From positions 1-40,041 of the forward strand of contig JACOTZ010000223.1 in the NCBI GenBank assembly GCA_016178155.1: 40,041 bases of DNA. The letters run 5' to 3'. Numbering within the stretch: the first letter of the stretch is position 1; each line of letters begins with the position of its first letter. Shown here piece after piece: positions 17,925 through 27,702 of the stretch. The notes beneath the pieces were generated by a model. The model saw nothing but the letters and a program-made list of their open reading frames with translations. It made no database searches and was not told where the DNA came from. Source of the DNA: Acidobacteriota bacterium (lineage in GTDB: Bacteria > Acidobacteriota > Terriglobia > Bryobacterales > Bryobacteraceae). The translations under genes and the position numbers were made by a program.

Positions 17925-20003
17925 ATGAGACCTTATGCGTTGCTGTTTCTCGCGGCGTGGCCGGCGTGGGCCGGAGCGCCGTGCGCGCCCAGCCGGGAGG
18001 TCCGGGACGCATTGTCGAATTGGCAGGAGAACTACCGGGCGCCTCTCAGTGAACGGGTGGCGAAGCTGAACGTCCTCGCGGCGAAATATCCCGGGGCCAT
18101 CGAAGTGCAGCGGGCGCGGATGCAGACGTATCGCTGGAGCCTGCCGGATCAGTGGCCCGCGGTGCGCGACGCCTACGTGAAGAACGCGGAAACGCGCAGC
18201 GATGACCCGATGGCGCTGACGCTCGGGGCAGAGGCGCTGCACCGGCTCGATACCAAACGTGCCATCGCACTGCTCGAGAAAGCGCGCCAGGTGGCGCCCG
18301 ACTACCCCTGGGCTGCGCTCAAGCTGGCGGATATCTACCAGGCCGGGAAGTTCGCCGACAAAGAGAAGGCGCGCCAGGCGTTCGACAATTATGCGCAGGC
18401 CTGCCCTGACCGGATCACCGGCAGCTCCGAGTGGGTGATGTCCAAGGTGGCGAGCCCGGCAACTCAGGCAGCCATCGCCAGGGCGCTGCGGGCACGGCTC
18501 GAGAAGGAGACCGATGCAAAGGAGCTGCTGGCGTACCCGATGCTCTGGGGCCTCGAGTTTCGCACACGGCCACCGCAGGAGCACCCGGCGCTGCGCCGGC
18601 AGGTGGCACGCGATCTCGATCGGCTGTCCAATCTGAATGATCGTCCGGACGCGCGCTGGATGGAGATGCTCGAGAGCGCGGCGAAACAGAGCGGCGCTCC
18701 CGAGGAGGCCGTTAACACGTATCGCGATCGGCTGCTGAAAGAGTTCCCGTCGAGTGCCCAGGCCTACCGCGTGGCCTACGACCGCTGGAAAAAGGAGAAC
18801 AAGGAGCCCGCGGACCACAAGGACGCGGAGTCGTGGCTCGCATGGAAGAAGAAGTACCTGACGGCGTTGAAAGAGTGGGCTGCGCAGTTCACCGACGCGG
18901 AGTGGCTGAAGGATTCGTATCTTAGTCTGGCCGTGGAATTGAGACAGATTGGAGAGAGGGAGGCTGTCGCGGCGGCCGAGCAGACCGTCCGTCGAGGCGC
19001 CGAGCGCAATGGCCCATCGCTCTGGACATATGCGAACGCCGCGGACCTGCTCCTGCGCGAAGGCTGGGCGCCCGGAAAGGCTCTCGCGTGGATGGAAAAG
19101 GCGTGGGCACTGGCCGAAAGTGAGGACCGGCGGCAACTCGAGGATGATACTCTGACGGACGAGCGGCGCAAAGAGATCGCGGACGGACGCGGATATCGCG
19201 GGTATGCGGCGCTACGCTATCTACAGGCGCTGCGGCTGGCGGGCAAACGCGCGGCGGCGGCATCGCTGCGGGCGTTTGTGGAGGGCCCGTCGCCCGCGAA
19301 GAAGTCCGGCGAGAGCGGCTACTGGTGGGGACGAGGCAGGCTCGCCGCGCTGGACGGCCGGACCGCCGATGCCCTGACCTACTACCAGTCGGCCCTGTTG
19401 ACGCGCGAGAAGACGCCGCAGCTATTCCGGGGTGTGCTGCGAGACGAACTGCTGGACGACGCCAGGGCGGTGTTCCTGAAGAATGGCGGAACCGAGAGCG
19501 CGTTTGCGCTGTGGTCGAAGCCGCGCGACGCGAGACCGCAGGAGCTTGCGGAAGGGCATTGGGAAAAACCGACCAAGGCGCTGCCCGCCTTCGAGCTGGC
19601 GGATCTTTCGGGCAAAACGTGGAAGCTGAAGCAACTGGAAGGCAAGGCGTTGTTGATCAACCTCTGGGCGACCTGGTGCGGACCCTGCCGTGCCGAGCTT
19701 CCCCACTTCCAGGAGCTCCATGAGAAGACGAGGGAGCGCACCGACGTCCAGGTGATCAGCTTCAATGTGGATGAGGAAATGGGGCTGGTGGAGCCCTACA
19801 TGAAAGAGAACAAGTACACCTTCCCGGCGCTGCTCGCGTACGGTTTCGTGCGCGGCTTGTTCGACGGCTACGGGATTCCACAGAACTGGGTGGTGAATCC
19901 GCAGGGAAAATGGATCGCTGCTCAAATCGGCTTCGATGCGAGCGACGCGGATTGGGTGGGCAGCATGATCCAGCGGCTGGAGGCGGCGAAGGGGACGCGC
20001 TGA
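17925..20003 (+). CDS. TPR-rich exported protein with C-terminal TlpA-like thioredoxin domain
   Basis: A 692-residue protein from ATG 17925 with GGGAGG (17911-17916) upstream. Residues 1-17 form a signal peptide (MRPYALLFLAAWPAWAG). About 550 residues of helix-turn-helix repeats follow (TPR-like, e.g. A-I-A-L-L-E-K-A-R-Q-V-A-P-D-Y-P-W-A-A-L-K-L-A-D). The last 140 residues are a TlpA/ResA-type thioredoxin: L-P-A-F-E-L-A-D-L-S-G-K-T-W, then the redox motif W-C585-G-P-C588, and later a Y-G-I-P-Q-N-W-V-V-N-P-Q-G-K segment containing the cis-proline loop. It should act in the periplasm as a thiol-disulfide reductase whose repeats bind a client. Such TPR-TlpA fusions occur in Acidobacteria. The neighbouring pseudogenes give no functional hint. 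Confidence 0.88.
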   Translation: MRPYALLFLAAWPAWAGAPCAPSREVRDALSNWQENYRAPLSERVAKLNVLAAKYPGAIEVQRARMQTYRWSLPDQWPAVRDAYVKNAETRSDDPMALTLGAEALHRLDTKRAIALLEKARQVAPDYPWAALKLADIYQAGKFADKEKARQAFDNYAQACPDRITGSSEWVMSKVASPATQAAIARALRARLEKETDAKELLAYPMLWGLEFRTRPPQEHPALRRQVARDLDRLSNLNDRPDARWMEMLESAAKQSGAPEEAVNTYRDRLLKEFPSSAQAYRVAYDRWKKENKEPADHKDAESWLAWKKKYLTALKEWAAQFTDAEWLKDSYLSLAVELRQIGEREAVAAAEQTVRRGAERNGPSLWTYANAADLLLREGWAPGKALAWMEKAWALAESEDRRQLEDDTLTDERRKEIADGRGYRGYAALRYLQALRLAGKRAAAASLRAFVEGPSPAKKSGESGYWWGRGRLAALDGRTADALTYYQSALLTREKTPQLFRGVLRDELLDDARAVFLKNGGTESAFALWSKPRDARPQELAEGHWEKPTKALPAFELADLSGKTWKLKQLEGKALLINLWATWCGPCRAELPHFQELHEKTRERTDVQVISFNVDEEMGLVEPYMKENKYTFPALLAYGFVRGLFDGYGIPQNWVVNPQGKWIAAQIGFDASDADWVGSMIQRLEAAKGTR

Positions 20004-20247
20004 CCGCCGGACCAGAATTATGATCTTCCGCAACTTGCGGCGTCCATCCGCCCGCGCCCGTGCATCGCCGCCTCGGGCGCCTCTGAAATCCTGGCAGGCT
20101 TCAAACTCTTGTAGACGCCTTCAAGAAATCTCGTCGGTTCATCGGGAATTCTCCGTTCCATCCGATCCAATATTGTACGGTCTCAGCGGAACCACTTCGT
20201 GGAACAGGGCCCCTGGCGCAGTACGATCAGAGTTCCGGATTTCAAGT

Positions 20248-22587
20248 ATGCAGCTAAATTACGCCTTCTTCGCGCTCGCTCTGAGTCTCGCGGCGGTTCA
20301 CACGCGGGCACTTGCGGCCGGTACAACGCCAGTTTTCCCAATCCCTCAAGAGCAGGAGATCCTGCAGGAGCGGGTCGCCCTCAACGGGCACACGCGGATT
20401 CTCGTCCCGGAAAAGGCCACCAGCGCTGACCTCCTGTTGGCGCGCTTTCTCTCTGGGGAACTGGCCGACCGCTATGGGTTGGGAGTGCCCGTGGAACGAG
20501 CGGCGAAATTACCAGCAGGTGGCACCTTCATCGCGATGGGTACGCTGCAGAACCCGCTTGTGCGCCAGTATTGTCTGTCGATCGGGTTGCAAGCGGATAC
20601 CGGCCGCCTGCCGGACGAGGGCTACCTCTTGCGCTCCGGCGCCGGTGCGATTGTCGTCGCGGGGAAGGACCAGCGCGGCGTCTTCTATGGTCTGCAAACG
20701 TTGCGGCAACTCATCGGCAAATCCGGCCGCAACGTCTACGCGCAGGGAGCGCGAATCCGCGATTGGCCCTACAAGCCGTTCCGCGGCATCCGGCTGTACG
20801 TTCCGGGCCGCGAAAATCTATCGTTTTTCAAGCGCTTCCTCCGCGACTTCATGGCGCTCTACAAATTCAACACGTTGATCGTCGAGGTGAACGGGACCAT
20901 GCGGCTGGACCGGCATCCGGAGGTGAACGCCGGCAGTATCGAGTTTGCCGAGATGATGCGTTCTACGCGGCGCAGCACTGTTATAGGTCCCAACGGCGTC
21001 GTGCAGGACTCGGCCCACCATGACGCGGCCGATGGCGGCGTGCTCGAAAAAAAGGAAGTGGCCGATCTGGTTGCTTATGCGCGCGAGCACCATATCGAAG
21101 TGATCCCCGAGATTCCTTCCCTGACCCACAGCTATTACCTGCTCACCCGGCATCGCGAACTGGCCGAGATCCAGGATGCCGAGTGGCCGGACACGTACTG
21201 CCCATCCAATCCGAAGGTCTACGATCTCCTGTTTGATGTCATTGATGAATACCTCGAGGTGATCAAGCCGCGCACCGTTCACATCGGCCACGATGAATGG
21301 CGCATGCCCATCAACGTGTGCGAGCGGTGCCGGGGCAAAGAGCCCGTGTCCCTGTTCGCGCAGGATGTCCAGCGGATTCATGGCCATCTTGCCAGGAAAG
21401 GCGTCCGTGCCGCGATTTACGGCGATACCTTTGTGGAGGAGGTGCGCGGCAAGGGCACGAAGGACCGTGTGACCGCGGCAGGGTTCCGCTACACGATGCC
21501 CGGCGCGCTCTCTCCCGAACAGGTCAGAAAGCTGATTCCGAAAGACATCATCATCTCCAACTGGTTTTGGACCGAGCAGTTGGGAGGCGTCAAGGTCGAC
21601 GACAAATTCGACAGGCTAGGTTTCCAGCAGGTCTACGGAAACATGGGACCATCGATCCCGCACTACCGCGAGCGCAGCCGGCGCGCGGGCGTGCTCGGCG
21701 GCGGGCCCTCCTCCTGGGTAGCCACAACGGAAGCGAACTTCGGAAAAGATTTCCTCTGGGAGTTCCTCGGCTGCGCGAACCTCCTGTGGTCGGAACATTG
21801 GCCCGACCGCAAGGAGCTGTTGCGGACGGTGCAAAGCCTCATGCCCGCGGTGCGCCGCAACCTGAGCGGCGTTGTCCCGCCCAGCGAGCAAGGCGATGAA
21901 GTTGCGCCGATCGCCATAAGTCGGAGATACAATCTGCCGGCATCGGGGAACATGCTCAAGATCGATCTTTCCGGCGTGGCGCCCGGAAAAGTCGCCGCCG
22001 GCGCCAAGATCTTTGAAATCGCCCAGCCTGGCGGGGCGACTGCCCTGGCTGTAGGTGTGGAGGGCGATAAGAAGGCCGCCCTGCCGCTGGCAAGCGAAGC
22101 GATCCATGTCGGGCAGGATGTCACCAGTCTGCTGTTTCTGCACGCCACGGCGCGGCCTGGGCGCAACGACGATGCTTACCGCCTGATTTACAATTTCGAC
22201 GACACGGCCGATTTGCTCGGCTGGTACGAGATCGTCTACGAAGACGGTTACGTCATGACGGCTCCGATCCGGTACGGCGTCAACATCCTCGAATGGAACT
22301 GGGACCGGACGAAGGCTCCTTACCTCGAAGTCACCGATTCGGGAGTCCGGGCGCCAGTCCCTTACGCCTACGCTGCCGATGCCGTGGCGGTAGGCTCCTC
22401 TGACAAGCCGGCGAGCTTCTTTGCTTTCGAATGGACGAATCCGCGGCTGGGGAAAGTAGTCAAAGAAGTCCGGCTGAAGGGGACGTCCGGTTTCCGTAAT
22501 TATCGGGGCCAACCTACCGGCGAAAACGCGATCATTCTTGCTGGCGTGAGCGCGGTGCGGGCACGGCCGCAGCCCGGAGTGAAATAG
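20248..22587 (+). CDS. Glycoside hydrolase family 20-like beta-N-acetylhexosaminidase
   Basis: A 779-residue exported protein. From ATG 20248 a signal peptide (MQLNYAFFALALSLAAVHTRALA) leads into a GH20b-type alpha/beta domain (about 30-165, including D-E-G-Y-L-L and the conserved G-x-x-Y-G-L-Q-T-L-R-Q-L). A (beta/alpha)8 barrel starts at P-F-R-G-I-R-L-Y. The catalytic pair sits in V-H-I-G-H-D-E-W at about residues 344-351, where Asp-Glu would orient the N-acetyl group and protonate the leaving sugar; the common H-x-G-G-D-E is H-I-G-H-D-E here. A C-terminal beta domain (about 550-779) is unassigned. It would release terminal N-acetylhexosamine from glycans. The upstream open frame to 20020 is not signal-like and was left out; the ribosome site at 20248 is weak. 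It opens the glycan-degradation island. Confidence 0.85.
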   Translation: MQLNYAFFALALSLAAVHTRALAAGTTPVFPIPQEQEILQERVALNGHTRILVPEKATSADLLLARFLSGELADRYGLGVPVERAAKLPAGGTFIAMGTLQNPLVRQYCLSIGLQADTGRLPDEGYLLRSGAGAIVVAGKDQRGVFYGLQTLRQLIGKSGRNVYAQGARIRDWPYKPFRGIRLYVPGRENLSFFKRFLRDFMALYKFNTLIVEVNGTMRLDRHPEVNAGSIEFAEMMRSTRRSTVIGPNGVVQDSAHHDAADGGVLEKKEVADLVAYAREHHIEVIPEIPSLTHSYYLLTRHRELAEIQDAEWPDTYCPSNPKVYDLLFDVIDEYLEVIKPRTVHIGHDEWRMPINVCERCRGKEPVSLFAQDVQRIHGHLARKGVRAAIYGDTFVEEVRGKGTKDRVTAAGFRYTMPGALSPEQVRKLIPKDIIISNWFWTEQLGGVKVDDKFDRLGFQQVYGNMGPSIPHYRERSRRAGVLGGGPSSWVATTEANFGKDFLWEFLGCANLLWSEHWPDRKELLRTVQSLMPAVRRNLSGVVPPSEQGDEVAPIAISRRYNLPASGNMLKIDLSGVAPGKVAAGAKIFEIAQPGGATALAVGVEGDKKAALPLASEAIHVGQDVTSLLFLHATARPGRNDDAYRLIYNFDDTADLLGWYEIVYEDGYVMTAPIRYGVNILEWNWDRTKAPYLEVTDSGVRAPVPYAYAADAVAVGSSDKPASFFAFEWTNPRLGKVVKEVRLKGTSGFRNYRGQPTGENAIILAGVSAVRARPQPGVK

Positions 22588-22617
22588 ACCTGGAGGTCGC
22601 CAGAAGCAGTACAGTAG

Positions 22618-23606
22618 GTGGTCATGAAATATCTGGCGATTACGGCAACCGCTCTTCTGCTGTGTCTCTGGTTGCTGCGCGACCGGTTTCCTTCCCATCA
22701 CCGCGGCGGATGCGGACGCGGTGACCTGGGGCGCCACCGATCCCACCTGGTCTCCCGATGGCAGCCGTCTGGCCTTTTCGCTGTTCGGCAGCATTTGGGA
22801 GGCGCCTGCCGGCGGTGGAGAGGCGTCGCAGATTACCACTTCCTCCGGTTACCATGCGCATCCCCGCTGGTCGCCGCGGGGTGACAGGATCATCATTTAT
22901 CAGCGGCCGCCCGCCCGGGGGCGACATCCCGCACACCTCCGGCACTCTTAAAGTGGTCGACGTGGTAACGGGCGCGGAGCGCGATCTGCCCACTCCCGAT
23001 CCCACGGCCGGAACGCCGGCGTGGTCCCCGGACGGCGAAAGCGTCGTGTGCGGCTTGCAAGCGCAGAATAGGGGTTCCTTGCTGTACGAGATCCCGGTGG
23101 CGGGCGGCCCGGCGCGCCAACTGCAACACCGCCCCATGGCGTTGATGTGGGACCCTGGATCGAGACGGCCTGGGAAGCCGCGCAGGGCCGGATATTCTTC
23201 GTCGCGCGGCGCGGCGGGCCGCCGCAGCTCTGGAGCATGCCCGCGGGCGACCGGCGCGTGATGGTGCAGATGCAGCTTTCGAGCCCAGGCCGGGATCGTT
23301 CCGCATGGAAGAAGACGTAACCGTGAATGGCAGTTCGCGGCGCGCGTGAGCGGCCCCACCACGCGCGGCGTCACTGGGGGCGGCATTCCACGTGCGCACT
23401 CCGGCGCGATCTATATCGAAGCAGGCGGAGCGCCCACCCTGCTTAAGGAAGATGTCGAGTTGATGATCTCCTGGGTCGACCGGATCTGGGCGCTACTTGA
23501 GGAGCGCGACAATTTCGGGCCCGGCGATAATCGCGAGCGGGCGCGGAGGATGATCGCCGAGGCGCGGCAGCACTATGAGGCGAAACTAGCCAAGGCCCGT
23601 TGAGTG
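22618..23606 (+). pseudogene. Shattered TolB/PD40-CehA-type gene (multiple frameshifts, internal deletion)
   Basis: A signal-like start (MKYLAITATALLLCLWLL at 22624) shifts frame near 22680 into A-D-A-D-A-V-T-W-G-A-T-D-P-T-W-S-P-D-G-S-R-L-A-F, a PD40/WD40-like TolB blade. It shifts again near 22915 into V-V-D-V-V-T-G-A-E-R-D-L-P, with another W-S-P-D-G-E blade, and again near 23150 into W-I-E-T-A-W-E-A-A-Q-G-R-I-F-F-V. The last piece (23346-23606) encodes T-G-G-G-I-P-R-A-H-S-G-A-I-Y and W-V-D-R-I-W-A-L-L-E-E-R-D-N-F-G-P-G-D-N, which I recognise as the end of TolB-CehA/McbA metallohydrolase-like proteins. The metal-binding middle is missing. No product is expected. Confidence 0.75.
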
Positions 23607-23608
23607 GA

Positions 23609-25312
23609 TCATTCCACTTCAATACGGACCAGGATCGTCTCGTCCACTTTCTTGAGTGGCACCGATAACGCCCCCACCGCATTCTGGAGCCCGGTTTCGG
23701 GCGCATTGGAATAGGGATTGTAGGGTCTTACGGGCCACACCAGCCGCGCTCCCGCGTCGGTCCGCAGCGTCCAGCCGCGGTGGCGAATCCATCCGCCGAT
23801 CTTTTCGGGCCCAAGTTCCACGCCCCCTTCGCCCAACACGATTCTCGTGCCCGCTCCGGTTTCCAGCGGCTGCCCGGCCTTCAGACACAATTGCAGGTTC
23901 AGACTGGACTCGGCGCCGCCGCCTTTCGGGTGGATGACGAAGCGGAACTGCGCTTCCCGCGCCGAGGGCCGGGGCATTTCCAGCACGCTGAAAAAGGAAT
24001 TGTAGGCGAGCGCCAGCCGGTCCTCCTCGCCATCCATCCTGAGCCGTGTATTCAGCGGCATATGGAAAAGCTGGTCGCCGACCTTCTCCCAGAACGTAGC
24101 GAGTTCCGGCTGGCGCTTGGAATTGGCACCCGTGATGATCAGTCCCGGCTGGCGGTGAAACACGCTCAGGTGTCCCTGCCGGTCCAGCCGGAACCGGCTT
24201 GCCGATGATGCATCGATGATCCCCGAAAGAGCCACCACCCACGGGCCGGTCTTGCGAATGCCGGCCGGCACGGTCATCCGATGCATATAGTCTTCGCGAT
24301 CCTGCGGGATCGGCTCAGTGGCCCCTTCACGATAGTAGAGCGCATTCTGCGCCATGCGGCCGAGCGCCTCCAGCGACAGCCTGCCGGCCGGATATGAGTC
24401 CATGAGAAACTCCGAATAGCGCCGGCCTCCGGCGAAGTTGGAAAAGCCGAACTGCCCCCACGTTGTTTCGCTCCAGTAGCGATTCCGGTCGTTGTGTGTC
24501 TCCACGGGCACACCATCCGGATACGTGTAGTACTTGTGGAAGTCGGTGTTCCGGCGTAGCGCCTCGAGGGCCGCCTGGTCCCGGCTGTGTTCCCAATAAA
24601 GCGCTACTCCGGTAACCGTCAGGTAATCGTATCCTGTGGTCGGATACGAGAGGTTCTGTTCGCCCCAGAAGCCGTCGGGACTCTGTTCCTCCGCGGCGAA
24701 GCGATGCATCACTTGCGCGCCTGTGCTCTCCCAGGCCTTTTTTTCCAGCACCCGTCCGGCCAGGTACACAGTAGATGACCACAGTGAATAGTGATTGGGC
24801 GATGTGCCCAGGTACGGTCCGGCGTACCACGGGTAGTCCCGCCGTTTGGCGACTTCGCCGGCCAGCGGGGTCAGGTAATCGAGCAAGGCGCGGCGCCATC
24901 GGTCCCGCCGCTGCCTGTCAAGCTTCGGTTCGAGCACACGGAACGCATCCAGCCACATGTAGCTGTCGCGATGACGATCGAGCGCGGCGGCGAAGCGTCC
25001 CTGCTCCTGTTCGGCAGCCAACAGGTCACCGATGGCGAGGGCCGTTTCCAGGGTCTTGGAGTCCTGGTAGTGCCGGTTGGCGGGATGCGACTTCGAGTAG
25101 AGGACGGCCGCCATCAGAATCGCCGACGGAAAATGACGAAAGCCGCTGTAGGTCTCCAGTTTCTCCAGGCCGGACGCAGGTTCGGCCGCCAACCGCGCCT
25201 GCACCTGCGTCAATCCCGCGCCGACCAATTCGAAGTACTTGTCAGGCAATCTAGCCGCGGACAACCCACCTGCCAGGCAGAAGAGAGCCGCCATCAACCG
25301 TCTCAGTGTCAC
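23609..25312 (-). CDS. Secreted (alpha/alpha)-toroid polysaccharide-lyase/heparinase-like protein
   Basis: A 567-residue protein starting at GTG 25312 (GGAG just upstream; ATG 25294 is an alternative). A signal peptide (M-T-L-R-R-L-M-A-A-L-F-C-L-A-G-G-L-S-A) precedes an alpha-helical half with repeated Trp/Tyr-rich helices and motifs T-S-P-N-H-Y-S-L-W-S-S (170-180) and E-T-H-N-D-R-N-R-Y-W, followed by a beta-rich half (about 350-567). This two-part architecture and the His/Tyr/Asn clusters are those of (alpha/alpha)6-toroid polysaccharide lyases and heparinase II/III-like enzymes, but I cannot place it in a numbered family. It may cleave uronate-containing or sulfated glycans. It is divergent from the sulfatase gene across a 144-base promoter region, which suits joint action on one substrate. 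Its stop faces the pseudogene's stop at a distance of 2 bases. Confidence 0.7.
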   Translation of the reverse strand: MTLRRLMAALFCLAGGLSAARLPDKYFELVGAGLTQVQARLAAEPASGLEKLETYSGFRHFPSAILMAAVLYSKSHPANRHYQDSKTLETALAIGDLLAAEQEQGRFAAALDRHRDSYMWLDAFRVLEPKLDRQRRDRWRRALLDYLTPLAGEVAKRRDYPWYAGPYLGTSPNHYSLWSSTVYLAGRVLEKKAWESTGAQVMHRFAAEEQSPDGFWGEQNLSYPTTGYDYLTVTGVALYWEHSRDQAALEALRRNTDFHKYYTYPDGVPVETHNDRNRYWSETTWGQFGFSNFAGGRRYSEFLMDSYPAGRLSLEALGRMAQNALYYREGATEPIPQDREDYMHRMTVPAGIRKTGPWVVALSGIIDASSASRFRLDRQGHLSVFHRQPGLIITGANSKRQPELATFWEKVGDQLFHMPLNTRLRMDGEEDRLALAYNSFFSVLEMPRPSAREAQFRFVIHPKGGGAESSLNLQLCLKAGQPLETGAGTRIVLGEGGVELGPEKIGGWIRHRGWTLRTDAGARLVWPVRPYNPYSNAPETGLQNAVGALSVPLKKVDETILVRIEVE

Positions 25313-25456
25313 CTCTCCAATGTAAAGCGTCGCTGGTTCGCCGGCCAGCTCCCAACGTCCAGCCTTTTGGACAGACCCGCCAGATTCCCTTGCCCCTGTA
25401 GATCCGGGTGGCGCCTCCGCGTGCTATCGTTTGCGCACCGCTTGAGGACTTGAGCC

Positions 25457-27349
25457 ATGAAATCACGCACTACCCGCCGGCAGTGGATCGCGGGCGGGCT
25501 CTTCCCCCTGGTGGAGTGCCGTCCGTCCGCCGCATCCAGCCGTCCCAACATTTTGTGGATTACCTGCGAGGACATCAGCCCGATCCTCGGCTGTTATGGA
25601 GACCGCTACGCTCACACCCCGAACCTCGACCGCCTAGCTGCCGAGGGAACGCGCTACACGCGCGCTTTTTCGGCGGCCAGCGTTTGCGCCCCCGCCAGGT
25701 CGTCCCTGATCACCGGATTGCAGGCGAACACCCTGGGCACCATGCACCTCCGCGGCGTGGTCCCGCTCGCGCGCGGGATCAACTGCTTTCCGGCATATTT
25801 ACGCAGGGCGGGCTACTACTGCTCGAACAACGTGAAGCAGGATTACAATTTCACCGCTCCGGCCGACGCCTGGGACGAATCGAGCAAGACGGCTCACTGG
25901 CGCAACCGGAGATCGGGTCAGCCGTTTTTCGCCGTCTTTAACCTGACGGCGACCCATCAGGGGCAGATCCGCTACCCGCGGGAGGAATTCGAGCGCGTAT
26001 CGGCGAAAATGGCGCCGGAGGAACGCCACGACCCGGCGAAAGCGCCGCTGCCGCCTTACTACCCCGATACTCCGATGGTCCGGCTCAACATTGCCGAACT
26101 CTACACGCAGGCGACGGTCATGGACAAGCAGGCGGGGGATCTTCTCCAGCAACTCCAATCCGACGGGCTGGCCGGCGACACCGTCGTCTTCTTCTTCTCC
26201 GACCACGGCACCGGGTTGCCTCGCGACAAGCGCTGGCTGCACGATTCCGGCACACGCGTCCCGCTGTTGATCCGTTTTCCCGAAAAGTACGGCAGGATGG
26301 CGCCGGGCAAGCCCGGGTCGGCCACGGATCGTCTGGTAACCTTCCTCGATTTCGCCCCAACGGTCCTCAGTCTGGCCGGCATCGATCCCCCGGTCTATAT
26401 GCAGGGAAGCGCGTTCCTCGGGGAGCGGCCGGGCAAACCGCGCGACTACGCCATTGCCACGCGGGACCGCGTCGATGAGGTGCTCGAGATCAGCCGGGCG
26501 GTGCGCGACCTGCGCTATCACTACATCCGCAACTTCCTTCCCCATCGCCCGCGGATGCAGCACAGCCTCTACTCTGAGGTGGGACACGTACGGAAGGAAC
26601 TCCGCAGGCTCCACGCGGAGGGCAAGCTCAGCGGCGATCAGGCGTTTCTGTTGAATCCGGGCAAACCAGCCGAGGAACTCTACGACACGCAGGCCGACCC
26701 GCACGAAATCCGGAACCTGGCCGGCTCACCGGCTCACCAGGCGGTTCTCGAGCGCTTGCGGAAGGAATTGCGAACCTGGATGGTGAGAACCCGCGACACT
26801 GGGCTGCTACCGGAAGACGACATGATCCGCCGCGCCGAGGGCGGCTCACCCAAAGATATGCCCACCGCAAGCTATCCGGTGGAGAGGGTGTTTGATGCCG
26901 CGGACCTGGTAGGCCGGGGGCCGGCGCATGCCGTTAAGCTCCTGCAATTACTCTCGGACGGCGACAGCGCGGTGAGGTATTGGTCGGCCGTTGGGCTTAC
27001 GGCTCTCGGCAGCGGCGCGAAGCCCGCCGCGGAGGAGTTACGTAAAGCGCTGTCGGACGCCGCTCCGGCGGTTCGGATCGCCGCCGCGGAAGCCTTGGTC
27101 GTCGTGGGACAAGCGCCTGAGGCGATCGCCACGCTATCGAAATGCGTGCTCGATCCCGAGCCGCGCGTGGCTCTTCAGGCGGCCATCGCGCTCTGGTATC
27201 TGGGCGAGAAAGCCCGGTCGGCAGTGGAGACGATGCGCCAGGCGCTTGCGGTGGAAGGAGGGCCCAGCATCCAGCGAACGTACACAAGAGATGCCATCCG
27301 TAAGACGCTGTTGCGCCTCGATCCGGAAACGCCGGGAGTGAGAAGATGA
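25457..27349 (+). CDS. Tat-exported sulfatase with C-terminal HEAT-like repeats
   Basis: A 630-residue type I sulfatase. The N-terminus K-S-R-T-T-R-R-Q-W-I-A-G-G is a twin-arginine signal. The alkaline-phosphatase-like fold starts with P-N-I-L-W-I-T-C-E-D (metal Asp). Formylglycine is expected at Cys77 in C-A-P-A-R (C-x-P-x-R), so it needs the maturation enzyme FGE, which is not in this window. F-F-S-D-H-G-T-G-L-P-R-D-K supplies further metal and sulfate ligands. After about residue 480 there are roughly three HEAT-like helical repeats (A-V-R-Y-W-S-A-V-G-L-T-A-L, A-V-R-I-A-A-A-E-A-L, R-V-A-L-Q-A-A-I-A-L-W-Y-L). It removes sulfate esters from a glycan in the periplasm. Its last bases overlap the next start (ATGATGCC), so the following beta-helix stub was coupled to it. 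Confidence 0.93.
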   Translation: MKSRTTRRQWIAGGLFPLVECRPSAASSRPNILWITCEDISPILGCYGDRYAHTPNLDRLAAEGTRYTRAFSAASVCAPARSSLITGLQANTLGTMHLRGVVPLARGINCFPAYLRRAGYYCSNNVKQDYNFTAPADAWDESSKTAHWRNRRSGQPFFAVFNLTATHQGQIRYPREEFERVSAKMAPEERHDPAKAPLPPYYPDTPMVRLNIAELYTQATVMDKQAGDLLQQLQSDGLAGDTVVFFFSDHGTGLPRDKRWLHDSGTRVPLLIRFPEKYGRMAPGKPGSATDRLVTFLDFAPTVLSLAGIDPPVYMQGSAFLGERPGKPRDYAIATRDRVDEVLEISRAVRDLRYHYIRNFLPHRPRMQHSLYSEVGHVRKELRRLHAEGKLSGDQAFLLNPGKPAEELYDTQADPHEIRNLAGSPAHQAVLERLRKELRTWMVRTRDTGLLPEDDMIRRAEGGSPKDMPTASYPVERVFDAADLVGRGPAHAVKLLQLLSDGDSAVRYWSAVGLTALGSGAKPAAEELRKALSDAAPAVRIAAAEALVVVGQAPEAIATLSKCVLDPEPRVALQAAIALWYLGEKARSAVETMRQALAVEGGPSIQRTYTRDAIRKTLLRLDPETPGVRR

Positions 27350-27702
27350 TGCCGACGCGCCAGACGGGATTGCTCCTAGTGTTTGTGCCGGTGGTTGCGG
27401 TTTTCGCCGCCGAGTTCCACGTTGCCGTGAACGGAGACGACCGGAACGACGGTTCCTCGTCGAGGCCGTTCAAAACGATCACCGCGGCAGCCCGCGCGGC
27501 GCAAGCCGGCGACACCATCACGGTACACGCCGGGACTTACCGGGAGCGCGTGACACCTCCGCGCGGCGGCGTGTGGCACGCTCGGCGCGGTTCGGTCCAC
27601 CCGTATCCGCCGGCAGCGTCTCGGCGCGACGTGACCAGATCCTCGCGGCGCCTGACAATGCCGACGCAGCCTGCCCGCAACTCCCGCACCGGCCTAGTCT
27701 AG
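27346..27702 (+). pseudogene. 5' stub of a right-handed parallel beta-helix (DUF1565-like) protein
   Basis: The start overlaps the sulfatase stop by four bases. A signal peptide (R-Q-T-G-L-L-L-V-F-V-P-V-V-A-V-F-A-A) is followed by F-H-V-A-V-N-G-D-D-R-N-D-G-S-S-S-R-P-F-K-T-I-T-A-A-A-type residues and G-D-T-I-T-V-H-A-G-T-Y-R-E-R-V, the invariant opening of DUF1565/pectate-lyase-like beta-helix proteins. Those run to several hundred residues; here homology stops near 27570 and the remaining 40 residues are arginine-rich and unrelated. The 3' part is lost, and the convergent transporter gene begins its stop at 27699. Intact, it would have been a third secreted glycan-acting enzyme. Confidence 0.75.
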
